Shown here: one piece after another, positions 1 through 9,158 of the stretch
Numbering within the stretch: the stretch's first letter is position 1
Layout of the letters: every line of letters starts with the position of its first letter
From: Nitrospina sp.
GTDB taxonomy: Bacteria > Nitrospinota > Nitrospinia > Nitrospinales > VA-1
NCBI GenBank assembly: GCA_018647025.1
Contig: JABGTQ010000124.1
Coordinates: forward strand, 1 to 9,871
Direction: 5' to 3'
Length of the DNA stretch: 9,871 nt
Translations under genes and position numbers: made by a program
The notes under the pieces: generated by a model
Told to the model about the DNA's origin: nothing
Databases searched by the model: none
Seen by the model: only the letters and a program-made list of their open reading frames with translations

Positions 1-1466
1 AGTTTACCCTTGTCAGTGATTTTTCCTCTTTTATATCTTTCTTTTAGTTTTTTAATAGTTTCTATACAAATTTTCAACCGACTTTCATCTCGGAAAACAC
101 CACAATTCTCTGTCATAACTTTTTTCATTTCATTACGAATATCATTATAATTGTCATCCCCATTTTGTTGAAAAATAGATTCAAACAGTTCTAGTATTTT
201 GGTTTTTTCATGGCTTTCGTTAATAGGAGCATGACTAATATTTTTTGCATATTCTAAGGCGGAACGACCTGCACGCTCGCCAAAAACTACAGCCTCCAAA
301 AGAGAATTAGTTCCTAGGCGGTTGGCTCCATGAACCGAAACGCAAGCACACTCCCCGGCGGCAAACAAACCCTTAACAGGGGTTCCTTCAGCATCTTTTA
401 TAACTTGCCCAAACTTATCCGTAGGAATACCTCCCATTGAATAATGAGCAGTCGGTTGAATGGGTAAAGGATCTGTAACACAATCAACACCAATAAAATC
501 AATACCTAATTGCCTAATTTGAGGAAGACGCTCCATAATTCTAGCTTTACCTAGATGTCTAAGGTCTAGATTTATAATATCTTTTCCATCAACACCAAGT
601 CCTGCATCAATCTCACTTTGCTCTGCACGCGCAACAATATCTCTTGGAGCCAGCTCCATACGAGAAGGGGCGTACTTTTCCATGAATCGCTCACCCTTAC
701 CATTTAAAAGATAACCACCTTCTCCTCTTGCTGCTTCAGAGAACAAAATTCCTTGGCGGTAAAGACCCGAGGGATGATATTGAACAAACTCCGCATCTTC
801 CAGTGGAAGCCCCGCGTTATAAGCCGCCATAACTCCGTCAGCAGTACTGGCAAATGCATTAGATGTTATATTGAACACACGTCCATATCCACCGGTTGCA
901 AAAATCACTGCCTTGGCCTGCATTACCTCTACTGCACCAGACCGGATATCACTAACGACAATGCCATTGCATGAATCACCATCAAGAACTAGCGAATGCA
1001 TAAACCATTCGGAATAAATTTTAATCGACTTTGAACGTTTTAAAAGTTGCTCATGCAAGGCATGAAGAATAGCGTGCCCAGTGCGATCAGCAGAAAAACA
1101 CGCACGTGGTTTTGAGTGACCGCCAAAACTGCGTTGCGCGATCTTCCCATCTGGCGTACGGCTAAAGACACAACCAAAGTGCTCCAGCTCGTATATAACT
1201 CTAGGTGCGGCTTTGACGTATTCTTCCACCGCATCCTGATCACATAGAAAATCACCACCTTTAATGGTGTCGTACAAGTGTTCTTCCCAACTATCAGATT
1301 CAGAGTTTCCTAGTGATGCGGCTATGCCTCCCTGTGCAGCACCGGAGTGTGAACGCGTCGGATATACTTTACTCAACACCGCGACATCCAAATTTTCGCA
1401 AACTTCCAAAGCGGCTCTCATACCTGCTAAGCCTGAACCAACAATTACAACATCGTGCTTAATCAA
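1..1466 (-). CDS. sdhA: Succinate dehydrogenase flavoprotein subunit (5' part; runs off the left edge)
   Basis: This is the FAD-binding catalytic subunit of succinate dehydrogenase (complex II), which oxidises succinate to fumarate at the inner membrane. My translation gives 488 codons with no stop; family members are about 580-600 residues, so roughly the last 100 are outside the window. Visible motifs are the dinucleotide-binding GSGLAG at residues 10-15, [11 protein letters not shown] at 37-47 with His40 as the expected covalent FAD site, HPSG at 231-234, RGEGG at 247-251, APRDIVAR at 273-280 with the likely proton-shuttle Arg275, HYSMGG at 341-346 and ANRLGTNSL at 381-389. Gln45 in AAQGG is typical of SdhA, whereas E. 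coli FrdA has Glu there, so succinate dehydrogenase is preferred over fumarate reductase. The start is TTG: an in-frame TAG lies four codons upstream, AGGGG is six bases away, and the nearby ATG is out of frame. No sdhC, sdhD or sdhB is in view. Confidence 0.95.
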   Translation of the reverse strand, partial: MIKHDVVIVGSGLAGMRAALEVCENLDVAVLSKVYPTRSHSGAAQGGIAASLGNSESDSWEEHLYDTIKGGDFLCDQDAVEEYVKAAPRVIYELEHFGCVFSRTPDGKIAQRSFGGHSKPRACFSADRTGHAILHALHEQLLKRSKSIKIYSEWFMHSLVLDGDSCNGIVVSDIRSGAVEVMQAKAVIFATGGYGRVFNITSNAFASTADGVMAAYNAGLPLEDAEFVQYHPSGLYRQGILFSEAARGEGGYLLNGKGERFMEKYAPSRMELAPRDIVARAEQSEIDAGLGVDGKDIINLDLRHLGKARIMERLPQIRQLGIDFIGVDCVTDPLPIQPTAHYSMGGIPTDKFGQVIKDAEGTPVKGLFAAGECACVSVHGANRLGTNSLLEAVVFGERAGRSALEYAKNISHAPINESHEKTKILELFESIFQQNGDDNYNDIRNEMKKVMTENCGVFRDESRLKICIETIKKLKERYKRGKITDKGK

Positions 1467-1472
1467 TGCATA

Positions 1473-1477
1473 CCCCT
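1473..1477 (-). promoter_or_regulatory. Shine-Dalgarno that fixes the TTG start of sdhA
   Basis: On the minus strand AGGGG lies six bases before TTG at 1466-1464. An overlapping ATG begins only one base after AGGGG and would encode just two codons (ATG CAT TGA), so it is too close to the SD and in the wrong frame. This supports TTG as the real initiator. Confidence 0.65.
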
Positions 1478-1723
1478 AACCTAATTTATATTTCAACAAA
1501 AGGTGATATAAAATCGTATATTCTCAATTACTCACAACCATTTTACAACTACTTTTTAAAAATTATTTTTTTAGAGACTTTTTTGCCTCTCAATTAAAGC
1601 TTGTAAAGTAACTGCCAGAAAAACCAACATTTGATAATTGTATTAAGAAAGTTATTCTCAAAGAGAGCAGCCGCATTGAATCACTTAGAAGATACAAACA
1701 TTCAAGAAAAATAAGTTTCAGGG

Positions 1724-1751
1724 TTGCAAAACCATCAAGACAAACTATAAT
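1724..1751 (+). promoter_or_regulatory. Candidate sigma-70 promoter for rhlB
   Basis: TTGCAA at 1724-1729 and a perfect TATAAT at 1746-1751 are separated by 16 bases. Transcription would start near 1758, leaving a leader of about 95-100 bases before the TTG start at 1856. Called by eye against the consensus; promoter-like matches are common in A+T-rich DNA. Confidence 0.5.
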
Positions 1752-1845
1752 GATTTAGGAGATAGCCTAACCTATTGTATTGAAAACTCCCCCTTAATTT
1801 ATAAAGTTATTCTTGGAACTCAATACTCTCCCTATCCCAAAACTT

Positions 1846-1849
1846 GGAG
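1846..1849 (+). promoter_or_regulatory. Shine-Dalgarno that fixes the TTG start of rhlB
   Basis: GGAG lies six bases before TTG at 1856. The codon just before that TTG is an in-frame TAA (1853-1855), so no upstream start is possible. Confidence 0.65.
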
Positions 1850-1855
1850 CAATAA

Positions 1856-3148
1856 TTGAGCCAGATTACATTTGAATCTCTACCGATTCCCGATGTCGTT
1901 CTAAAAGGCATTAAAGATGCTGACTTTAAATACTGTACTTCAATACAAGCAAAGACACTGCCGATCTCACTTTCAGGCCAAGATATTGCTGGACAAGCGC
2001 AAACCGGGACCGGAAAAACAGCCGCATTCCTAATTACTCTATTTACCAGGCTTTTAAATAATCCAAAACCAAAACCTAAAAACACAGGATGGGTAGCTCC
2101 ACGTGCCTTAGTTATAGCTCCAACGCGCGAGTTGGCAAGACAAATCGAAATCGATGCACGATTAATTGGTGGGCACTGTGAATTAAAAATAGTTTGCATC
2201 TATGGAGGCATGGATTACGAAAAACAACGTAACCAAATCAAAGAAGGATCCGATGTTTTAATCGCCACTCCCGGAAGAATCATTGATTATTACAAGCAAA
2301 AACTGTTTAGCCTCAAAGAACTGGAGGTCCTAATCGTAGATGAAGCTGATCGTATGTTTGATATGGGATTTATTTTAGACCTACGATATTTGTTTAGAAA
2401 CTGTTCTCCATACGACAAAAGGCAATCCATGCTATTTTCAGCCACTCTGAACTACAAAGTTATGGAATTAGCCTATGAACACATGAACAACCCCATAAAA
2501 ATAATGGTTGAACCAGGAAAGGCAGTAGTAGACGAAATCAAACAGCTACTCTATCACGTAGGACTTCATGAAAAGTTTAATCTATTACTCGGTCTTCTAA
2601 AAAAAGAAGCCGGAGAAAAAGTTTTAATTTTTTGCAATACAAAGATGTGGGCTGAACGATTAGAAATACTTCTTAAACACAATGACTACGTTGCAGCACT
2701 AATTAGTGGCGACCTTCATCAAAAAAAACGCATCAACGTACTAGAAGACTTTAAAATGGGCAGACTAAATATTTTAATAGCCACCGATGTAGCTTCACGG
2801 GGAATTCATGTAGATAATATAACCCATGTAATTAACTATGATGTCCCTCAAGACCCGGAAGATTATGTTCATAGAATCGGGCGAACTGCAAGAGCAGGCG
2901 CAGCAGGAAAAGCAATCACCCTATGCTGCGAAAATTATGCAAGCCATCTTGAACGAGTTGAGCAATATCTAAAAAACAAAATTCCAGTAGTGTGGGCAGA
3001 AGAAGAGTTATTTTTAGCTGCAAAAGAAGGTGCCCCATCCTTTAAAAGACGTACCCCAATAAAACATGAAAACCGCAACCAAACTGCAAAAACCAACCAA
3101 AGGCAAAATAGTCATAGCCCTAAAATTAAAAGTCGTCGGCCCCGCTAA
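1856..3148 (+). CDS. rhlB: DEAD-box ATP-dependent RNA helicase, RhlB-like
   Basis: This is an ATP-driven RNA-unwinding enzyme of the cytoplasm. In E. coli, RhlB works with RNase E in the RNA degradosome. All core motifs are present in 430 residues: Q motif ending at Gln31, motif I AQTGTGKT (48-55), Ia PTRELA (89-94), Ib TPGR (138-141), II DEAD (162-165), III SAT (195-197), V TDVASRG (310-316) and VI HRIGRTARAG (339-348). RhlB-like signatures include DEADRMFDMGF, the block around residues 175-181 resembling the RhlB IRWLFR segment, and YEHMNNP (207-213). Total length is close to the E. coli protein (421). The C-terminal ~35 residues are basic and low in complexity, as expected of an RNA-binding tail. 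The start is TTG with GGAG six bases upstream and an in-frame stop right before it. The gene is divergent from sdhA and convergent with ligA. The RhlB subgroup, as opposed to RhlE or another DEAD protein, is likely but rests on remembered similarity. Confidence 0.9.
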   Translation: MSQITFESLPIPDVVLKGIKDADFKYCTSIQAKTLPISLSGQDIAGQAQTGTGKTAAFLITLFTRLLNNPKPKPKNTGWVAPRALVIAPTRELARQIEIDARLIGGHCELKIVCIYGGMDYEKQRNQIKEGSDVLIATPGRIIDYYKQKLFSLKELEVLIVDEADRMFDMGFILDLRYLFRNCSPYDKRQSMLFSATLNYKVMELAYEHMNNPIKIMVEPGKAVVDEIKQLLYHVGLHEKFNLLLGLLKKEAGEKVLIFCNTKMWAERLEILLKHNDYVAALISGDLHQKKRINVLEDFKMGRLNILIATDVASRGIHVDNITHVINYDVPQDPEDYVHRIGRTARAGAAGKAITLCCENYASHLERVEQYLKNKIPVVWAEEELFLAAKEGAPSFKRRTPIKHENRNQTAKTNQRQNSHSPKIKSRRPR

Positions 3149-3195
3149 AAATAAAAGTGTTAGAGCCATTATATAAAAACAACTGGGCCAAGCCG

Positions 3196-3245
3196 AGAAA
3201 AAAATTATTTTTCTTAATGTCGAAAAACTGAGGTCAACCAACCTC
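3196..3245. terminator. Weak hairpins in the convergent rhlB/ligA gap
   Basis: Two small inverted repeats sit between the convergent stops. AGAAAAA/TTTTTCT has a five-base loop (3196-3214); GAGGT/ACCTC has a six-base loop (3230-3245). The first is almost all A/T, with A and T runs on opposite sides, so it could act weakly in both directions. Neither is a textbook terminator. The rest of the gap (3149-3274) shows nothing else. Confidence 0.25.
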
Positions 3246-3274
3246 TAAACAACTTTCATAGTTACTATTTATTT

Positions 3275-5573
<2,299 letters not shown>

Positions 5574-6944
5574 TCAAGGCTCCAAAGTCACATAGTATCC
5601 ATTTTGTCCTCTTTGAACTAAAATAAGAACACTATCTCGTCCTGCGACCTCCACCATAGCTGCCCTAAAATCTTTTTCATTTTCTATTTTTACTTGATTA
5701 ACCTGACGAATAATATCCCCTGACTGAACTCCTATCTTATCACTCACGCTATTGGGAGTCACGCTAGTTACAACAACGCCTTGACTAGTTACCAAACGAT
5801 ATCGACGCACCAATGATTGTTGAATTTTATTAACAGTAAATCCTAACCAAATCTTTACGTAGTCCGCCACTCGGCTTGCAGGGAGCAACGAAACTTTCAA
5901 AGAAACAGACTCTACCTTACCACCCCGCAGTATTCCCATATTTATCGTATTTCCTAATGGGTAAGTCGAAACTCTTTCACTGTAATCGGTCTTATCATTA
6001 ACCTCAATATTCTCTAAAGATAAAATCACATCTCCTCGTTTTAAACCAGCTCTTGCGCCAGGGCTTCTTTCCATAATACGAGTTACAACTACACCTCTTA
6101 CCCTTTCAATATTGAAAAAACTGAGCATTTCTTTAGTTATACTCTGTACTGAAACACCTAGCCACCCACGGCGAACTTTGCCGTAGCGAATAAGATCGTT
6201 TATGATTCTCTTAGCCTTGTTAATAGGAATAGCGAACCCAATTCCCTCAGCTTGTTTAAAAATCGCTGTATTAATTCCTATTAGGGAGCCCTCTATATTG
6301 AGGAGTGGACCACCACTGTTACCAGGATTAATTGAAGCATCCAATTGGATAAACCCCCTATAAACCCTATTTTCCCCTCCCTTAATGCTACGGTGAAGAG
6401 CGCTGATAATTCCTGTAGTAACCGTATGCTGGAGTCCAAATGGATTTCCGATTGCTATTACAGTTTCCCCAATCATCAAGTCGTCTGAACGACCCAAGCT
6501 TATATGAGGTAGGTTTTCGTTAGTTTCAATTTTAATAACTGCTAAATCGGACTTAATATCTGCGCCTACTAAACGAGCATCAAACTCACGTTTGTCTATA
6601 AGAGTAACTTTAATTATAGTTGCTTTTGAGACAACGTGTTCATTTGTAAGAATGTACCCCTCAGGATGTATGATTACACCCGACCCTAAACTCCTGCGGT
6701 TATTATCTCTACTTGGAAAAAACTCTTTAAAGAAATGATCAAAGAAAGGATTGCGCGAATCTCTAAATGGATTTCGTACGGCAGGTGCGACTTCTTCAGT
6801 ATTAATATTAACAACGGAAGCACCTACTCTCTCCACAGCCTTAACAATTGGAGTTCTTCGATTATCATTTTCCGCCCAAGTAACTGACCCAAACAGAAAA
6901 ATGATTAAAATTTGTGATTTTACTAAATCGTAAAAATGATTCAT
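5574..6944 (-). CDS. Periplasmic trypsin-like serine protease, HtrA/Do family, with two PDZ domains (second paralogue)
   Basis: This is probably an exported protease and chaperone that degrades misfolded envelope proteins. The 456 residues open with a short positive start and a hydrophobic stretch (about 11-22), with likely signal-peptide cleavage after TWA at 24. The trypsin-like domain carries the full triad: His103 in LTNEHVV, Asp133 in SDLAVIKI and Ser210 in NPGNSGGP. PDZ1 starts around RGWLGV (259-264) and PDZ2 around 366, running to near the C-terminus. The motif LTNEHVV has Glu where most relatives have Asn (LTNNHVV), a small departure. The gene lies just after a longer paralogue on the same strand. 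A strong terminator ends at its start codon and no Shine-Dalgarno precedes the ATG, so expression may be low or conditional. No TTG, GTG or other ATG offers a better start nearby. Assignment to DegP, DegQ or DegS type is not possible from sequence alone; two PDZ domains argue against DegS. Confidence 0.92.
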   Translation of the reverse strand: MNHFYDLVKSQILIIFLFGSVTWAENDNRRTPIVKAVERVGASVVNINTEEVAPAVRNPFRDSRNPFFDHFFKEFFPSRDNNRRSLGSGVIIHPEGYILTNEHVVSKATIIKVTLIDKREFDARLVGADIKSDLAVIKIETNENLPHISLGRSDDLMIGETVIAIGNPFGLQHTVTTGIISALHRSIKGGENRVYRGFIQLDASINPGNSGGPLLNIEGSLIGINTAIFKQAEGIGFAIPINKAKRIINDLIRYGKVRRGWLGVSVQSITKEMLSFFNIERVRGVVVTRIMERSPGARAGLKRGDVILSLENIEVNDKTDYSERVSTYPLGNTINMGILRGGKVESVSLKVSLLPASRVADYVKIWLGFTVNKIQQSLVRRYRLVTSQGVVVTSVTPNSVSDKIGVQSGDIIRQVNQVKIENEKDFRAAMVEVAGRDSVLILVQRGQNGYYVTLEP

Positions 6945-6945
6945 T

Positions 6946-6984
6946 GAGAAAAAAATAAAACGGCAAGCCTGAAGGCTTGCCGTT
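6946..6984 (-). terminator. Strong intrinsic terminator after the first protease gene
   Basis: An 11-base-pair perfect stem (AACGGCAAGCC / GGCTTGCCGTT) with a four-base loop lies at 6959-6984. On the minus strand it is followed directly by the U-rich stretch TTTTATTTTTTT. It starts about 45 bases after the TAA of the first protease gene and ends one base before the ATG of the second. On the plus strand the stem is followed by an A-run, so termination is directed on the minus strand only. Confidence 0.9.
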
Positions 6985-7029
6985 AGAAAAAAAATGATTC
7001 TTTAAATTAGAAGCACATACCGCACAATA

Positions 7030-8535
7030 TTATTTAAGCTTGACGGCAATGTAAATTGTAGTTCCACCCCTTTTGATAAGAAATAAAACTGTACGACCTT
7101 TTTTAATAGCTCCAAGCGATCGTTTATATTCAGACATATTACTGACAGACTTTCGATCAATTTCTGTAATAACATCGCCACGCTTAATTCCGGCTTCTGC
7201 AGCAGATTGTCCTGCTGTAACATCAGATACCAAAACCCCCTCTTCACTATCTAAATTTAAACTCTGAGCCAATTCAGGTGTTATATCCTGCCCTTGCATA
7301 CCCAATGGATCTTCTGTGGCACCTCCTTGTGCTACCCTTTGGCTAGTATCTTTAAGTATTGCGATATGAACATTGAGAGTCATTGACTTCCCATCACGAA
7401 TAACTAAAACATTAACATCGGAGTCTGGAGTTGTTTGCGCCACTATTTTTGGTAACTTCTCCATATTATTTACTTCTTGGCCGTTAAACTCAACAATCAC
7501 ATCTCCACGCTTTATTCCTGCCTTAGCCGCAGGGCCGTCAGGAATAACGTCCCCTACCAAAGCACCATTATTATCTTTGAGGGAAAATGATTTGGCCAAG
7601 TCTGGTGTAATTTTTTGAATCATCACACCCAACCACCCTCTCGTAACTTTTCCTTTTTCTCGCAAATCAGTTAAGATTGATTTGACCAAATTTGTAGGAA
7701 TGGCAAAACCAATCCCAACATTTCCACCACCAGGACCACCACCCGATATAATAGCTGTGTTTATACCTATTACTTCTCCCCTGATATTTATCAACGGTCC
7801 ACCACTGTTGCCAGGATTAATAGACGCATCTGTTTGGATAAACTCGTCGTAAGCTCCCGCACCAATGTTTCTTCCTTTGGCACTAACCACTCCCACTGTT
7901 ACGGTGTGGGGTAACCCAAATGGATTGCCAATAGCTACTACCCATTCGCCGACTTCTAATTTGTCAGAATCACCCAACTGAAGATAAGGGAATGGTGCGG
8001 CATCTCCATCCTTCCTCTTAATTTTGATTAAGGCAATATCAGTTTTAGGGTCGGTACCTATCAATTTTGCAGTATATTCCTTATCATCGTCTAAATTAAC
8101 GACAATCTCATCTGCACCATCAACGACATGGTTGTTGGTTAAGATATGTCCCTCCGCATCAATAATAAAACCTGAACCCGTCCCGCCTCGTCGGGGAGTT
8201 CTTTCTTGACCTCGCCCTCGTGGTTGTTGTTTGAAAAATTTATCATAGAAGTCACGAAATTGATCATTCTGCCCTCGGCCTGGAGGTCCGGGATTCTTAA
8301 ACTTCCCCCTACTTTTCGATGTCTTGGACTTCATGCTCACATTGACGACAGCTGGATTCCGTTGTTTTGCGATTTCGACGAATGTGTTACTCGTCAATGG
8401 CATAGATTCGGAACTCAGAGCCGATGCCTTACTTACGATTGGGTATGCATTGTTTTCAATCTCAAAAGAAATAGGAAAGCACAAACACACCAGAAAAAAC
8501 CATGAAAAAATCATCTTAGTAACATTTAAATTCAT
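7030..8535 (-). CDS. degP: Periplasmic serine protease/chaperone DegP (HtrA/Do family), first paralogue
   Basis: This is the main HtrA-type envelope protease and chaperone, working on unfolded periplasmic and outer-membrane proteins. It has 501 residues from the chosen ATG; mature DegP relatives are 450-500. A hydrophobic signal segment spans about 8-24, and cleavage near SKASA (36-40) is possible. A low-complexity Gly/Arg/Pro-rich segment (about 75-118) precedes the core, where DegP has its LA loop. The triad is His136 (LTNNHVV), Asp166 (TDIALIKI) and Ser244 (NPGNSGGP). PDZ1 begins at RGWLGV (299-304); PDZ2 occupies roughly 410-501. The frame also allows a TTG one codon upstream, but AGGA lies six bases from the ATG and only three from the TTG, so ATG is preferred. 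A candidate promoter lies at 8729-8758. The gene is divergent from the DUF2065 gene and followed by a strong terminator. The degP name could equally be degQ or mucD. Confidence 0.94.
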   Translation of the reverse strand: MNLNVTKMIFSWFFLVCLCFPISFEIENNAYPIVSKASALSSESMPLTSNTFVEIAKQRNPAVVNVSMKSKTSKSRGKFKNPGPPGRGQNDQFRDFYDKFFKQQPRGRGQERTPRRGGTGSGFIIDAEGHILTNNHVVDGADEIVVNLDDDKEYTAKLIGTDPKTDIALIKIKRKDGDAAPFPYLQLGDSDKLEVGEWVVAIGNPFGLPHTVTVGVVSAKGRNIGAGAYDEFIQTDASINPGNSGGPLINIRGEVIGINTAIISGGGPGGGNVGIGFAIPTNLVKSILTDLREKGKVTRGWLGVMIQKITPDLAKSFSLKDNNGALVGDVIPDGPAAKAGIKRGDVIVEFNGQEVNNMEKLPKIVAQTTPDSDVNVLVIRDGKSMTLNVHIAILKDTSQRVAQGGATEDPLGMQGQDITPELAQSLNLDSEEGVLVSDVTAGQSAAEAGIKRGDVITEIDRKSVSNMSEYKRSLGAIKKGRTVLFLIKRGGTTIYIAVKLK

Positions 8536-8541
8536 CAAAAA

Positions 8542-8545
8542 TCCT
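8542..8545 (-). promoter_or_regulatory. Shine-Dalgarno that decides the start of degP
   Basis: AGGA on the minus strand sits six bases before ATG at 8535 and only three before the adjoining in-frame TTG at 8538. Spacing favours the ATG. Confidence 0.55.
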
Positions 8546-8714
8546 CGCTCTTCACTTGAATATTATCGATGCTCCCCCTAGAAGCTTTACATTCCTCCAC
8601 GAACCACAACTACAAACTAAAAAAATAATTTTTGGATACGTCCTATGCAGATAAACTGCAATGTTGTTATGAAAGAAACTGATTAAACTATGTCTAAACA
8701 CGTAAATTTCACAA

Positions 8715-8726
8715 AGACTAAAGTCT
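8715..8726. promoter_or_regulatory. Small inverted repeat over the degP-side start site, possible operator
   Basis: AGACT and AGTCT face each other with a two-base centre, immediately downstream of the TATAAT of the degP-side promoter. The same five-base unit appears twice more at 8873-8877 and 8882-8886, before the DUF2065 gene. Short enough to be chance. Confidence 0.2.
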
Positions 8727-8728
8727 AC

Positions 8729-8758
8729 ATTATATAACGCCAAATTATTTATTAACAA
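8729..8758 (-). promoter_or_regulatory. Candidate sigma-70 promoter for degP
   Basis: On the minus strand TTGTTA (8758-8753) and a perfect TATAAT (8734-8729) are 18 bases apart. Transcription would begin near 8722, leaving a leader of about 185 bases. A weaker candidate, a GATAAT-like box near 8570, lies closer to the gene. Confidence 0.45.
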
Positions 8759-8787
8759 CCCCTATTCTCTATCACCTAAATATTTTA

Positions 8788-8816
8788 TTGACTCCAGCCC
8801 CCACATTCAAGATAAT
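8788..8816 (+). promoter_or_regulatory. Candidate sigma-70 promoter for the DUF2065-lipoprotein pair
   Basis: TTGACT (8788-8793) and GATAAT (8811-8816) are 17 bases apart, each matching 5 of 6 consensus bases at ideal spacing. Transcription would begin near 8823, giving a leader of about 78 bases. This is the best promoter match in the window. Confidence 0.6.
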
Positions 8817-8900
8817 CTTCAACAATATATAATAACTTTATAGTACATTCTGTAAAAAACTATTGAACAAAGAGTCTAGACAGTCTTTCATAAGTGAGGC

Positions 8901-9158
8901 ATGACAACCCACCATGATCGTATTTTATCCTATATCCTACAGAAGCCACATACATTCATGGGCCTTTTTCTATCTGCTTTAGGACTGATGATGATATTTG
9001 AAGGTATCCCGTACTTTAGCGCTCCTTCTCAAGTTAAAATTTTTGCTGAGAAAATTGGGAAAGTCCCAGACAAGATCTTAAGGATCCTCGGCCTTGCCTT
9101 GATGTTAGCTGGACTAATTATTATTTATTTAGGGAGATCTTTTTTTGAAAATACTTAA
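8901..9158 (+). CDS. Small inner-membrane protein of the DUF2065 (YjeT-like) family
   Basis: The function of this family is not known to me; E. coli YjeT is a 65-residue member. The protein has two hydrophobic segments, roughly residues 19-36 and 60-77 of 85, joined by a loop containing KVPDKILRILG. The equivalent of that loop, LPDNILRRFGG, is the recognisable core of YjeT. Two starts are possible. ATG at 8901 has GAGG only about two bases upstream, which is too close to be ideal. ATG at 8958 (residue 20) would give 66 residues, closer to the family's usual length, but has only a weak AGAAG upstream. An in-frame TGA at 8895 excludes anything longer. The gene is divergent from degP and overlaps the lipoprotein gene by 14 bases, so the two are probably co-transcribed and perhaps translationally coupled. 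In E. coli the relative lies by hflC; here it lies by a protease gene. Confidence 0.8.
   Translation: MTTHHDRILSYILQKPHTFMGLFLSALGLMMIFEGIPYFSAPSQVKIFAEKIGKVPDKILRILGLALMLAGLIIIYLGRSFFENT
9131..9136 (+). promoter_or_regulatory. Shine-Dalgarno for the lipoprotein gene, supporting a TTG start
   Basis: AGGGAG, a strong ribosome site, lies inside the end of the DUF2065 gene, eight bases before TTG at 9145. No ATG in that frame is near. Confidence 0.6.

Larger units (their letters stand above)
1467..1855. other. Divergent intergenic region between sdhA and rhlB
   Basis: This 389-base stretch is strongly A+T-rich. I see no gene, tRNA or known riboswitch in it. It should carry the promoters for both flanking genes. 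A good sigma-70-like promoter faces rhlB (1724-1751). On the sdhA side I found no convincing -35/-10 pair. A small inverted repeat, TTAGG/CCTAA with a six-base loop, lies at 1755-1770, where rhlB transcription would begin. Confidence 0.6.
8536..8900. other. Divergent promoter region between degP and the DUF2065 gene
   Basis: No gene is supported in these 365 bases. They contain one promoter candidate for each side, a small inverted repeat over the degP-side start site (8715-8726) and a hairpin TGCAG/CTGCA (8646-8660) in the presumed degP leader. I looked for a sigma-E-type GAACTT element before degP and did not find a convincing one. Confidence 0.5.

Noticed and set aside
1..1466. L-aspartate oxidase or fumarate reductase instead of succinate dehydrogenase
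   Set aside because: The His for covalent FAD, the Gln in AAQGG and the overall motif order fit SdhA better. Aspartate oxidase lacks covalent FAD.
1807..2199. 130-codon minus-strand frame over the start of rhlB
   Set aside because: It is antisense to the Q motif and motif I of the helicase and has no domain of its own.
3090..3175. Possible frameshift at the end of rhlB, because another plus frame stays open past its stop
   Set aside because: The Arg/Lys-rich ending in the called frame fits the basic tails of RhlB proteins, and total length matches the family.
3014..3241. 75-codon minus-strand frame overlapping the end of rhlB
   Set aside because: Most of it is antisense to the well-supported helicase tail, and the hydrophobic composition follows from the Lys-rich codons opposite.
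8536..8600. Sigma-E-type promoter for degP
   Set aside because: A GGAAT-like stretch occurs near 8590, but no GAACTT with a matching -10 at the right distance could be seen.
8552..8758. 68-codon minus-strand frame upstream of degP
   Set aside because: It covers the likely promoter and leader of degP, has no ribosome site and resembles no family I know.
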